Positions 1 to 5,502 of a stretch of 5,502 nt of DNA are shown in pieces (positions within the stretch are counted from its first letter, which is position 1; every line of letters begins with the position of its first letter). A program made the translations under genes and the position numbers. This DNA is from Lachnospiraceae bacterium (lineage in GTDB: Bacteria; Bacillota_A; Clostridia; Lachnospirales; Lachnospiraceae): positions 1-5,502 of the forward strand of contig JAGCAV010000521.1 in the NCBI GenBank assembly GCA_017652545.1, in the 5' to 3' direction. The notes under the pieces are model-generated. The model was not told the origin of the DNA. It worked only from the letters and a program-made list of their open reading frames with translations, and searched no databases.

Positions 1-135
1 GCCCACCTGATCCAGAAACGCCTGTACCTTTGCGATCGTTTCCGGCGAGACTTCCTTTGTCTTTCCGTGTATCACGTTAGAGACGGTCGTTGTGCTCATC
101 TGCAGCTGCTTAGCGATTTCCTTGATGGTGATCAT
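1..135 (-). CDS. LacI-family transcriptional regulator, N-terminal fragment (runs off the left edge)
   Basis: Only the first 45 codons are present; the reading frame is open to the window edge, so the gene is cut by the window and not visibly broken. The fragment starts MITIKEIAKQLQMSTTTVSN and continues through a VSPETIAKV stretch. This is the standard LacI/GalR DNA-binding head: helix 1 at about residues 4-12, then a recognition helix at about 14-24 with the TTVSNVIHG pattern matching the family's T-V-S-x-V-L-N-G. The sugar-binding domain lies outside the window, so the effector cannot be predicted. The start at 135 is supported by an AAGGAAGGAAG ribosome-binding stretch ending 8 bases upstream. 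It lies downstream of two alpha-glucosidase genes on the same strand but is separated from them by a terminator and has its own promoter. The family call is firm; any role in maltose or isomaltose control is inference. Confidence 0.9.
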   Translation of the reverse strand, partial: MITIKEIAKQLQMSTTTVSNVIHGKTKEVSPETIAKVQAFLDQVG

Positions 136-143
136 AGATAATG

Positions 144-154
144 CTTCCTTCCTT
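144..154 (-). promoter_or_regulatory. Ribosome-binding site of the LacI-family gene
   Basis: Read on the minus strand this is AAGGAAGGAAG, a purine-rich Shine-Dalgarno stretch ending 8 bases before the ATG at 135. It fixes the start of the truncated regulator. Its upstream edge overlaps the palindrome at 152-165. Confidence 0.7.
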
Positions 155-165
155 ATGCGCATAAG
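152..165. promoter_or_regulatory. Perfect 14-bp palindrome, probable LacI-family operator (autoregulation)
   Basis: CTTATGCGCATAAG is its own reverse complement over all 14 bases, with a central C|G step as in typical LacI/GalR operators. It overlaps the 3' end of the predicted -10 box (164-169), covers the expected transcription start near 157 and touches the ribosome-binding stretch. A repressor bound here would block its own gene. The palindrome and its placement are seen directly; binding by this LacI-type protein is inferred. No second full copy was found in front of the glucosidase operon. Confidence 0.6.
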
Positions 166-192
166 TATATCACCATATCCCTCTCATGAAAA
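164..192 (-). promoter_or_regulatory. Promoter of the LacI-family gene (extended -10)
   Basis: On the minus strand a -35 box TTTTCA (192-187, 4 of 6 consensus) is followed after exactly 17 bp by TATACT (169-164, 5 of 6). A TG one base before the -10 gives the extended form TGATATACT. The predicted start is near 157, leaving a leader of about 20 bases. The -35 box overlaps the T-run and the last base pair of the upstream terminator, so the end of one unit and the start of the next share sequence. Confidence 0.65.
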
Positions 193-223
193 GATGACAC
201 GGGATGAACTTCCCGTGTCATCT
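192..223 (-). terminator. Rho-independent terminator of the glucosidase operon
   Basis: A perfect 13-bp inverted repeat (AGATGACACGGGA / TCCCGTGTCATCT) encloses a 6-base loop. On the minus strand the stem runs straight into a short T-run (TTTT, counting the last stem base) and then CATGAG. It begins 35 bases after the stop codon of the downstream glucosidase at 259. The T-run is short, so some read-through into the LacI-type gene is possible. No T-run follows on the plus strand, so it is read as a minus-strand terminator. Confidence 0.85.
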
Positions 224-258
224 GCTATAAAAATACCTGCATCAGTTATACATCAAAG

Positions 259-1947
259 TCAGATCTGCGCCATCTCCAGTACAACGGCCTGGTACCCTTC
301 CAGTCGAATCTCTCCATTGCCGGCTTTCAGATCAGTCCCGGGCTTGTTCGTCAGAACCACCTGTTTCACAGCACCCGGCAGCGGCAGAGTCCGCGCTTCT
401 TTCTGGTAGTTGCCGATAACAAGCAGGGTCTGATCCTCCCCTTTTCTGAAATAGGCCATCACATTGCGGCGGTCTTCCAGATACGGGACGAGCGTACCAT
501 ACACGATGGTATCCTGATACTGAGGATTCTTACGGAGCGCCGTCAGCTTCCTGTAATATTCATACACAGATCCTCCCACGCCCCGCTGGGCCTTCAGGTT
601 GATCTCGTGACAGTTCGGATTGACCCGCAGCCAGGGTGTGCCGGATGTAAATCCTGCGTTCTCGCTGTCATCCCACTGGAACGGTGTTCTTGCATTGTCA
701 CGGCCATACTTTTCGATGGCGTGAAGAGCTTCCCGTTCGCTGATACCGTCCGCAATGGAAACCTTATAGGCATCGATGGAGGAAATATCATCCACCTCAT
801 CAATGGAAGTGACTTTACAGTTTTCCATGCCGATCTCCTGTCCCTGATAGATCCAGGGCAGGCCTTTCACCATGAAATATTCCGTTGCGAGCAGTGTCTT
901 GCTCTCATAACACTGGTCTCCCTCCGGGATATAGCGGCTCACGCCCCTGGGTTCGTCATGGTTCTCGATGATGTTGGAGATATAACCGACACCCTCCACT
1001 TTCTTCTGGGTATCGAACACACATTTTTTGTAGTCATCCGGCGTGATATCCAGACTCTTGTGCCAGCCGTCCCGGCTCTGGCCGAACACGGTCTCCGCAA
1101 AGTCAAACATGCTGGAGAAATACCCGTTGTCACCGATAAAGTCCGGCAGCTCCTCTTCTTTTTCATTGAAGACTTCACCGACCGTAAACGCCTGATGCGG
1201 TTTAAAAGTCTTATCCCTCATCTCTCCGAGGAAGTCACCGACACCCTTTGCTTCATGCAGCATATTGTGAACACTGCAAAGTCCGTCCTCGCGGTCAGCC
1301 GGATAGTCCTTGAACGGAAGCGCCTTTTTGATGTTGATGATCGCATCAATGCGGAAGCCTGCCAGTCCCCTGTCCAGCCACCAGTTGATCATTTTATAGA
1401 CTTCTTCACGAAGGAGCGGGTTCTCCCAGTTCAGATCCGGCTGTTTTTTGTGGAACACATGAAGATAGTACTTGTCTTCCCAGCCGGGCAGCCTGTCCCA
1501 GACAGGGCCACCGAAGTAGGAGCGCCAGTTGCAGGGAAGCTTTTCCCCCGGTTTTACCGTTTCGATATAGAAGAATTTCCCGTAAGGCCCGTCGGGATCC
1601 TCACAGGCCTTTCTGAACCATTCGTGTTCATCGGAGCAGTGATTGACCACCAGGTCCATCACAATATACATGTCCCGTTTCTTTGCCTCGCGGAGCAGTT
1701 CATCCATGTCATCCATGGTTCCGAAACGAGGATCGATGTTGTAATAGTCCGCAATATCATAGCCCTGGTCCGCCAGAGGGGAGACATAGATCGGGGAAAG
1801 CCAGACAATGTCCACGCCAAGCTCTTTCAGATAATCCAGCTTGCTGATGATTCCCTGAAGATCGCCGATCCCGTCGCCATTGCTGTCGCAGAAGCTCTTC
1901 GGATAGATCTGATACGCGACCTTGTTGTGCCACCATTGTTTTTTCAT
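259..1947 (-). CDS. GH13 alpha-glucosidase, predicted alpha-1,4 type (GH13_31-like)
   Basis: A 562-residue cytoplasmic exo-acting glucosidase with no signal peptide, within the usual 550-570 length. The alpha-amylase-type barrel is complete: a DSNGDGIGD calcium-type loop (21-29), region I DLVVNH (98-103), region V QPDLN (169-173), region II GFRIDA with nucleophile D201, region III TVGE with acid/base E258, and region IV NHD (329-331) with the transition-state Asp. A C-terminal beta domain follows from about residue 480. Residue 202, right after the nucleophile, is Ala. In characterised GH13_31 enzymes Ala or Thr here goes with alpha-1,4 cleavage and Val with alpha-1,6, so maltose and malto-oligosaccharides are the likely substrates (inference). 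Region I has Cys (C104) where Thr is common. It is the second gene of a two-gene operon, 74 bp behind its paralogue. Close alternatives such as sucrose or trehalose-6-phosphate hydrolase cannot be excluded. Confidence 0.93.
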   Translation of the reverse strand: MKKQWWHNKVAYQIYPKSFCDSNGDGIGDLQGIISKLDYLKELGVDIVWLSPIYVSPLADQGYDIADYYNIDPRFGTMDDMDELLREAKKRDMYIVMDLVVNHCSDEHEWFRKACEDPDGPYGKFFYIETVKPGEKLPCNWRSYFGGPVWDRLPGWEDKYYLHVFHKKQPDLNWENPLLREEVYKMINWWLDRGLAGFRIDAIINIKKALPFKDYPADREDGLCSVHNMLHEAKGVGDFLGEMRDKTFKPHQAFTVGEVFNEKEEELPDFIGDNGYFSSMFDFAETVFGQSRDGWHKSLDITPDDYKKCVFDTQKKVEGVGYISNIIENHDEPRGVSRYIPEGDQCYESKTLLATEYFMVKGLPWIYQGQEIGMENCKVTSIDEVDDISSIDAYKVSIADGISEREALHAIEKYGRDNARTPFQWDDSENAGFTSGTPWLRVNPNCHEINLKAQRGVGGSVYEYYRKLTALRKNPQYQDTIVYGTLVPYLEDRRNVMAYFRKGEDQTLLVIGNYQKEARTLPLPGAVKQVVLTNKPGTDLKAGNGEIRLEGYQAVVLEMAQI

Positions 1948-1959
1948 GATTTGGGTGTG

Positions 1960-1967
1960 CCCTTTCT
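1960..1967 (-). promoter_or_regulatory. Ribosome-binding site of the downstream glucosidase, unusually far from the ATG
   Basis: AGAAAGGG on the minus strand is the only Shine-Dalgarno-like stretch before the ATG at 1947, but it lies 12 bases away, longer than the usual 6-9. Its GGG could pair with the CCC at 1955-1953 in a small 3-bp hairpin between the site and the start codon. This may lower translation of the second gene, although the effect is speculative. Confidence 0.5.
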
Positions 1968-2015
1968 GTTTATTTAGTCAAATACAGGTTTATCGACTTC
2001 CTGATAGAGTCGTAA
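1966..2015. repeat. Two tandem imperfect dyads between the glucosidase genes
   Basis: The 74-bp gap between the two genes holds two inverted repeats side by side. The first (1966-1987) pairs CTGTTTATTT with AAATACAG across AGTC, with a two-base bulge. The second (1990-2015) pairs TTATCGACT with AGTCGTAA across a 9-base loop, with one bulged base. Neither is followed by a T-run on the minus strand, so they do not look like terminators. They could be mRNA processing or stability hairpins, or an operator. The dyads are seen in the sequence; any function is a guess. Confidence 0.4.
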
Positions 2016-2021
2016 AGCTTT

Positions 2022-3725
2022 TTATCCGATCAGCACCGCACGTGCCTCAAACGGCTGCAGCATTCCGGTTTTATGTGCCGGATAATTGGAGATCAGTTCT
2101 TTCGCATCCGTGTCCTCTCCGGCGTCGAACCGGTCAAACAGGCTGCATTCCTGCTCTTTGTCTGTCCAGTTGCAGGCCACCATCAGGGTACGGCCGTCCA
2201 GCTTCCGTTCATAGGCGTAGACCGTGTCTGATTCCATCATCAGCGGCTCAAACACCCCATAGGGAATAATATCATATTCATGCCGCAATGCGATCAGTTT
2301 CCTGTAATACCAGAAGACTGAATCGGGATCTGCAAGGGCTTCCTTCGCGTTGATCCGCACATAGTTCGGATTGACCGGTATCCACGGGGTTCCGGTTGTA
2401 AAACCTGCCTGCGCGCTGTCATCCCACTGCATCGGTGTGCGGGCGTTGTCACGGGCAACCGCGTCAAAACACTTCAGCATGATCTCCGGCTCGACCATCT
2501 TATGATCGACGACAAACTGATTGTAGGCATTGATCTCCTCAATGTCCCTGCAGTCCGCCAGGCTCTCAAAATGCATGTTGGTCATGCCAAGTTCCTCGCC
2601 CTGGTAGATATAGGGCGTTCCCTTCATCATATGCAGGCAGGTAGCCAGCATCTTGGCTGAGGCGACGCGCCATTTTTCGGAATCGTCTCCAAACCTTGAA
2701 ACGGCTCTGGGCTGGTCATGGTTGTCCCAGTAAAGGCTTCCCCAGGCCTTACCCTCAAGGCCTGTCTGCCACTTGTTCAGGATGGCGCGCACATCTTTCA
2801 TCTGCGGTTTTGTATATGTCCACTTGCCAATCACCTTACCGGCCGGATCAACCGTGTCTGTATGCTCAAAGTGGAAGACCATACCCAGCTCGCTGCCCTC
2901 ATTGTTCGCATATTTCTTTGCCTCATCAAGGGTAACGCCTGCCGCCTCGCCGACTGTCATAATATCATATCTGGAAAGCACGCGCCGGTTCATCTCCTGA
3001 AGGAATTCATGGACCCGCGGGCCGTTGCAGACGGACGGCATCAGATCCGTGAAGATCCCGTTATCCTTCACGGGTCCGTCCGGATATCCGGGCACCTTGG
3101 AGATCATGCTGATCACATCCATACGGAACCCATCGATTCCCTTCTCGCACCACCAGGTCATCATATCAAAGACTTCATCCCTCACCCTGGGGTTTTCCCA
3201 GTTCAGGTCCGGCTGCTTCTTCGAGAAGCAGTGCAGGTAATACATACCTGTGGTCTCATCAAATTCCCAGGCGGAGCCGGAAAAACAGGATTCCCATTTG
3301 TTGGGTTCCTTTCCGTCCTTCGGATCCTGCCAGATGTAATAATCGCGATACGGATTATCCTTTGAGCTGCGGCTCTCAACAAACCAGGCATGCTCATCCG
3401 AAGTGTGATTTACCACAAGATCCATCACGATCCTGATCCCGCGGCTGTGCGCGGCGCTCAGCATCTCATCAAAATCTTCCATCGTCCCGAAATCCGTCAT
3501 GATATCCCGATAATCGGAGATATCATAGCCATTGTCATCATTCGGTGAGCGGTAGACCGGTGACAGCCAGATCACATCGATCCCCAGCTCTTTCAGGTAA
3601 TCCATGTGCTGCGTGATCCCCTTCAGGTCTCCGATCCCGTCTCCGTTGCTGTCAGCAAAGCTCCTCGGATAGATCTGGTATACCACCGCTTCTTTCCACC
3701 ATGCCTTAACATCTTTTGTCTGCAT
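2022..3725 (-). CDS. malL: GH13 alpha-glucosidase, predicted oligo-1,6-glucosidase (isomaltase) type
   Basis: A 567-residue cytoplasmic enzyme, full family length and without a signal peptide. It should remove glucose from the non-reducing end of isomaltose, panose or isomalto-oligosaccharides. Visible elements in order: DSNGDGIGD loop (25-33), region I DLVVNH (102-107), region V QPDLN (171-175), region II GFRMDV with nucleophile D203, region III TVGE with acid/base E260, region IV NHD (335-337), then a C-terminal beta domain from about residue 490. V204 after the nucleophile and the following ISMISK match oligo-1,6-glucosidases such as Bacillus MalL. Its TVGEAAGVTLDEAK segment is also typical of that group. 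The start at 3725 follows GGCGG by 8 bases. An ATG five bases upstream is out of frame. It is first in the operon, driven by a promoter at 3790-3818 and divergent from an AraC-type regulator. Dextran glucosidase or trehalose-6-phosphate hydrolase are related alternatives. Confidence 0.93.
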   Translation of the reverse strand: MQTKDVKAWWKEAVVYQIYPRSFADSNGDGIGDLKGITQHMDYLKELGIDVIWLSPVYRSPNDDNGYDISDYRDIMTDFGTMEDFDEMLSAAHSRGIRIVMDLVVNHTSDEHAWFVESRSSKDNPYRDYYIWQDPKDGKEPNKWESCFSGSAWEFDETTGMYYLHCFSKKQPDLNWENPRVRDEVFDMMTWWCEKGIDGFRMDVISMISKVPGYPDGPVKDNGIFTDLMPSVCNGPRVHEFLQEMNRRVLSRYDIMTVGEAAGVTLDEAKKYANNEGSELGMVFHFEHTDTVDPAGKVIGKWTYTKPQMKDVRAILNKWQTGLEGKAWGSLYWDNHDQPRAVSRFGDDSEKWRVASAKMLATCLHMMKGTPYIYQGEELGMTNMHFESLADCRDIEEINAYNQFVVDHKMVEPEIMLKCFDAVARDNARTPMQWDDSAQAGFTTGTPWIPVNPNYVRINAKEALADPDSVFWYYRKLIALRHEYDIIPYGVFEPLMMESDTVYAYERKLDGRTLMVACNWTDKEQECSLFDRFDAGEDTDAKELISNYPAHKTGMLQPFEARAVLIG

Positions 3726-3733
3726 ATCATAAA

Positions 3734-3740
3734 CCGCCTT
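3734..3740 (-). promoter_or_regulatory. Ribosome-binding site of the upstream glucosidase
   Basis: AAGGCGG on the minus strand ends 8 bases before the ATG at 3725 and supports that start over the out-of-frame ATG lying between. The leader just upstream also contains a small perfect hairpin, AGGAC-TGT-GTCCT (3748-3760), of unknown relevance. Confidence 0.65.
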
Positions 3741-3789
3741 TCCCGGAAGGACTGTGTCCTGTGCTTCTGTTCATATTCCTGTAATTTGA

Positions 3790-3818
3790 ATTATAGCGCC
3801 ATCATTTTCTTGTTTCCA
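3790..3818 (-). promoter_or_regulatory. Promoter of the glucosidase operon
   Basis: On the minus strand a perfect TATAAT (3795-3790) is preceded after 17 bp by TGGAAA (3818-3813, 4 of 6 consensus). The expected start is near 3783, giving a leader of about 58 bases. The weak -35 fits a promoter that needs an activator. The -35 box overlaps that of the divergent regulator promoter by three bases (3813-3815). Confidence 0.7.
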
Positions 3819-3838
3819 TTACAATAAGGACTTATAAT
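3810..3838 (+). promoter_or_regulatory. Promoter of the AraC-family regulator
   Basis: TTGTTT (3810-3815, 3 of 6 consensus) is followed by a 17-bp spacer and a perfect TATAAT (3833-3838). The expected start is near 3845, leaving a leader of about 27 bases. Its -35 region coincides with that of the leftward promoter and with the 5' half of a short dyad, TTGT-N7-ACAA (3810-3824), that could be part of a regulator site. Confidence 0.65.
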
Positions 3839-3860
3839 GATACAAAAGCGACAATCATCA

Positions 3861-3864
3861 GAGG
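3861..3864 (+). promoter_or_regulatory. Ribosome-binding site deciding the AraC-type start
   Basis: GAGG (preceded by CA, giving CAGAGG) lies seven bases before the ATG at 3872 and only one base before the ATG at 3866. Spacing therefore favours the second in-frame ATG. Confidence 0.6.
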
Positions 3865-3871
3865 TATGCGT

Positions 3872-4783
3872 ATGAAAACATCCGATCATCCGTCAGGTTC
3901 ACACCTTCAGCGCTCCCAGAGGGAACTTCATCCGCACGGAACGACCCGCTTTCCGTGCGCGGGCTATACAACCGAATGTTCGAACGCACCGGAAGGCGTC
4001 GTTCCATGGCACTGGCACTCGGAGCTGGAAATTGCGCTGGTCGTACAGGGGTCTGTTGTGTGGCGGACACCCGGCGTTACATATTCCTGCAAAACAGGTG
4101 ATCTGATCATTCTCAACGGCAATACCCTTCATTCTGCCGTGGGAACGCCGGAAGGGACCCTTCATTCACTTGTCTTCTCTCCCCGCCTCCTGACGGGAAG
4201 CAGCAGCCTGGTCTTTTCGGATAAATACATCCAGCCGCTGATGAACTGCGGCGCTTTTTCCTGTACGGTCCTGACCGGCACTTCAGAGTGCGTCCCGTCC
4301 TTTCAGACTGCCTTTGATGCGCTGGCACGGGCATCCTTTGCCTATGAATTTACCATACGGGAAGCCCTCACCGGTATCCTGCTGACACTCTATAAGCTGT
4401 ACGAAGACAAGCTGACAGAAACGCATCCCTCCCTGACAGCAGACAACGAACGCATTGAGAGAATGCTTGCCTTTATCCATGCGCACTACCATGAGGACAT
4501 CTCTCTTGAGGACATCAGCCGGGCCGGGCAGATCGGCAGGCGGGAGTGCCTGCGCTGCTTTCGGCGCACCATCGCGGAATCCCCGATCCAGTACCTGCTC
4601 AAGTACCGGCTCATGGAGAGCGCGCAGATGCTGATCTCACAGCCCTCGGCAAGCATGTCCGAACTGGCCGGTGCCTGCGGCTTTGATTCACCCAGCTATT
4701 TCTCCAAGCAGTTCAGACGCCTGTATCAGTGTACACCGGGAGAATACAGAAAGAGCAGATTCCTGAAATCTGATAAGAGTTGA
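3872..4783 (+). CDS. AraC-family transcriptional regulator with N-terminal cupin sensor domain
   Basis: A 303-residue protein of the usual size for sugar-responsive AraC/XylS regulators. The N-terminal part is a cupin-type ligand domain: the HWHSELE motif (about 47-53), then the VVQG strand and the KTGDLIILNGNTLHS segment (about 74-88). The C-terminal part, about residues 196-295, is the double helix-turn-helix domain. Its first half contains ISLEDISRAGQIGRRECLRCF; the second contains SMSELAGACGFDSPSYFSKQF, followed by the family's closing PGEYRK. I chose the ATG at 3872 rather than 3866 because GAGG ends at 3864, seven bases before 3872 but only one before 3866. It is transcribed away from the glucosidase operon and shares its promoter region, so it most likely controls that operon, probably as an activator, and perhaps itself. 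The ligand is unknown. No clear terminator follows it, so read-through into the next gene is possible. Confidence 0.92.
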   Translation: MKTSDHPSGSHLQRSQRELHPHGTTRFPCAGYTTECSNAPEGVVPWHWHSELEIALVVQGSVVWRTPGVTYSCKTGDLIILNGNTLHSAVGTPEGTLHSLVFSPRLLTGSSSLVFSDKYIQPLMNCGAFSCTVLTGTSECVPSFQTAFDALARASFAYEFTIREALTGILLTLYKLYEDKLTETHPSLTADNERIERMLAFIHAHYHEDISLEDISRAGQIGRRECLRCFRRTIAESPIQYLLKYRLMESAQMLISQPSASMSELAGACGFDSPSYFSKQFRRLYQCTPGEYRKSRFLKSDKS

Positions 4784-4808
4784 AATCAGCCGTTCATCTG
4801 CGTATACT
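4780..4808 (+). promoter_or_regulatory. Promoter of the cyclophilin gene
   Basis: TTGAAA (4780-4785, 5 of 6 consensus) and TATACT (4803-4808, 5 of 6) are separated by exactly 17 bp. This is the best-matching -35/-10 pair in the window. The -35 box overlaps the stop codon of the AraC-type gene (4781-4783). The expected start is near 4815, about 60 bases before the ATG. It suggests steady expression independent of the sugar genes. Confidence 0.7.
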
Positions 4809-4860
4809 GGTCTCTGGAAACATACAGGATGGCCATGCTCCTTTAAAACAGGGCACATTC

Positions 4861-4868
4861 AGAAAGGA
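4861..4868 (+). promoter_or_regulatory. Ribosome-binding site of the cyclophilin gene
   Basis: AGAAAGGA ends eight bases before the ATG at 4877, a standard Firmicute arrangement that supports this start. Confidence 0.7.
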
Positions 4869-4876
4869 TTAAGACT

Positions 4877-5398
4877 ATGGCACAAAATCCCATTATTACC
4901 ATCACCATGGAGAACGGGGACGTGATCAAAGCGGAACTCTATCCCGAAATCGCCCCCAATACCGTTAACAACTTCATCTCCCTTGTAAAGAAGGGTTTCT
5001 ATGACGGCCTGATCTTTCACCGCGTCATCAACGGCTTTATGATCCAGGGCGGCTGTCCCCAGGGCAGAGGCACCGGCGGCCCCGGCTACTCGATCCGGGG
5101 TGAGTTTGCATACAACGGCGTTAAAAACGACCTGAAGCACACGGAAGGCGTTCTGTCCATGGCCAGAGCCATGCATCCCGATTCGGCCGGATCCCAGTTC
5201 TTCATCATGCATAAGAATTCCCCGCATCTTGACGGTCAGTATGCCGCCTTCGGCAAAGTGATCGAGGGGATGGATATCGTCAATAAGATCGCGGAAACAC
5301 CCACCGATTATTCCGACCGCCCCATGAAACCGCAGAAAATGAAAACCGTTACCGTTGAAACGTTCGGTGTCGATTATCCGGAACCCGAAAAAAAGTAA
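4877..5398 (+). CDS. ppiB: Cyclophilin-type peptidyl-prolyl cis-trans isomerase, cytoplasmic
   Basis: A 173-residue single-domain cyclophilin that catalyses cis-trans isomerisation of X-Pro peptide bonds during protein folding. There is no signal peptide, lipobox or membrane segment, so it is cytosolic. The core motifs are present: [13 protein letters not shown] (47-59) with catalytic R49, F54 and Q57; LSMARA (93-98); SAGSQFFIM (103-111) with Q107 and F109; and [11 protein letters not shown] (118-128). By alignment to human cyclophilin A, the Trp that helps bind cyclosporin (W121) is His here (H117), and H126 is Tyr (Y122). Bacterial cyclophilins often differ at these sites and tend to bind the drug weakly. 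A short charged tail (PEPEKK) ends the protein. It has its own promoter and a strong terminator, so it is probably monocistronic and unrelated to the sugar genes. The symbol follows common usage for cytosolic bacterial cyclophilins. Confidence 0.95.
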   Translation: MAQNPIITITMENGDVIKAELYPEIAPNTVNNFISLVKKGFYDGLIFHRVINGFMIQGGCPQGRGTGGPGYSIRGEFAYNGVKNDLKHTEGVLSMARAMHPDSAGSQFFIMHKNSPHLDGQYAAFGKVIEGMDIVNKIAETPTDYSDRPMKPQKMKTVTVETFGVDYPEPEKK

Positions 5399-5428
5399 TC
5401 TGTCTGGACAAATCCTTAGGAGCGAAGA

Positions 5429-5467
5429 AAGAGCAGAGAGGCAAGCCCCTCTGCTCTTATGTTTTTT
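5429..5467 (+). terminator. Rho-independent terminator of the cyclophilin gene
   Basis: AAGAGCAGAG pairs perfectly with CTCTGCTCTT over 10 bp. An A/C mismatch and two more G-C pairs lead to a CAAG loop, and ATG then TTTTTT follows the stem. It starts 30 bases after the stop codon. On the minus strand the stem is followed by TTTCTTCG, a weaker tail, so partial use in the other direction is possible. Confidence 0.9.
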
Positions 5468-5502
5468 ACATTGAAAATGGATGCTGCATGTTTCCGGCCT
5501 CA

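Noticed and set aside
92..409. A 105-codon plus-strand frame across the LacI-glucosidase junction
   Set aside because: It runs through a terminator hairpin and opposite two real genes, with no family resemblance.
607..1977. A 456-codon open frame on the plus strand opposite the downstream glucosidase
   Set aside because: It is antisense to a gene with every GH13 catalytic motif intact, has no recognisable domain and reads as the mirror of conserved GH13 codons. Long antisense frames are common opposite such genes.
2718..3365. A 215-codon open frame on the plus strand opposite the upstream glucosidase
   Set aside because: It is a shadow of the conserved GH13 gene with no domain and no convincing ribosome-binding site.
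3726..3871. Search for a CcpA-type catabolite (cre) site in the divergent promoter region
   Set aside because: No sequence close enough to the cre consensus was seen on either strand. A motif scan could still reveal a degenerate one.
3865..3874. TATGCGTATG near the AraC-type start, partly resembling the LacI palindrome
   Set aside because: Only about half of the palindrome matches, and the bases are explained by the tandem ATG codons and the coding sequence.
4859..5227. A 122-codon minus-strand frame opposite the cyclophilin
   Set aside because: The cyclophilin on the plus strand has all family motifs, a ribosome-binding site, a promoter and a terminator. The antisense frame resembles no known protein.
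1..5502. CRISPR arrays, tRNA or rRNA genes, insertion sequences, phage or defence genes
   Set aside because: No regularly spaced repeats, structural RNA signatures, transposase-like frames or terminal inverted repeats were seen. The genes are ordinary carbohydrate metabolism, regulation and protein folding.

Overview
The window looks like chromosomal DNA of a low-to-mid-GC Firmicute, most likely a gut Clostridia/Lachnospiraceae-type bacterium. This is an inference from strong purine-rich Shine-Dalgarno sites, sigma-A-like promoters, classic rho-independent terminators, and the style of the GH13 and cyclophilin proteins. No species call is justified from the sequence alone.

Layout, left to right. 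Positions 1-135 (minus) hold the N-terminal 45 codons of a LacI-family repressor that runs off the left edge. It has its own extended -10 promoter and a perfect 14-bp palindrome at the predicted transcription start, which is a good candidate auto-operator. A 13-bp-stem terminator (192-223) closes the next operon. That operon, also on the minus strand, holds two cytoplasmic GH13 alpha-glucosidases: 2022-3725 (upstream gene, oligo-1,6-glucosidase type) and 259-1947 (downstream gene, alpha-1,4-glucosidase type). The 74-bp gap between them contains two imperfect dyads. A 146-bp AT-rich intergenic region (3726-3871) carries two back-to-back promoters whose -35 boxes overlap by 3 bp. One fires left into the glucosidase operon; the other fires right into an AraC-family regulator with an N-terminal cupin sensor domain (3872-4783). 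Next comes a cyclophilin-type peptidyl-prolyl isomerase (4877-5398), with its own promoter whose -35 box overlaps the regulator's stop codon and a strong terminator at 5429-5467. The last 35 bp carry no clear feature.

How the genes may work together: both glucosidases lack signal peptides, so they should act on imported di- and oligosaccharides. The residue just after the catalytic nucleophile is Val in one enzyme and Ala in the other. In the GH13_31 subfamily this position is tied to alpha-1,6 versus alpha-1,4 preference, so the pair probably splits isomalto- and malto-oligosaccharides to glucose. The AraC-type protein is the natural candidate regulator of the operon. The LacI-type protein probably regulates itself and genes beyond the left edge. 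The cyclophilin is a general folding helper and probably unrelated. No transporter is visible in the window. I see no unprecedented system here; the most notable points are the shared promoter architecture, the predicted complementary specificity of the paralogues and the LacI palindrome.
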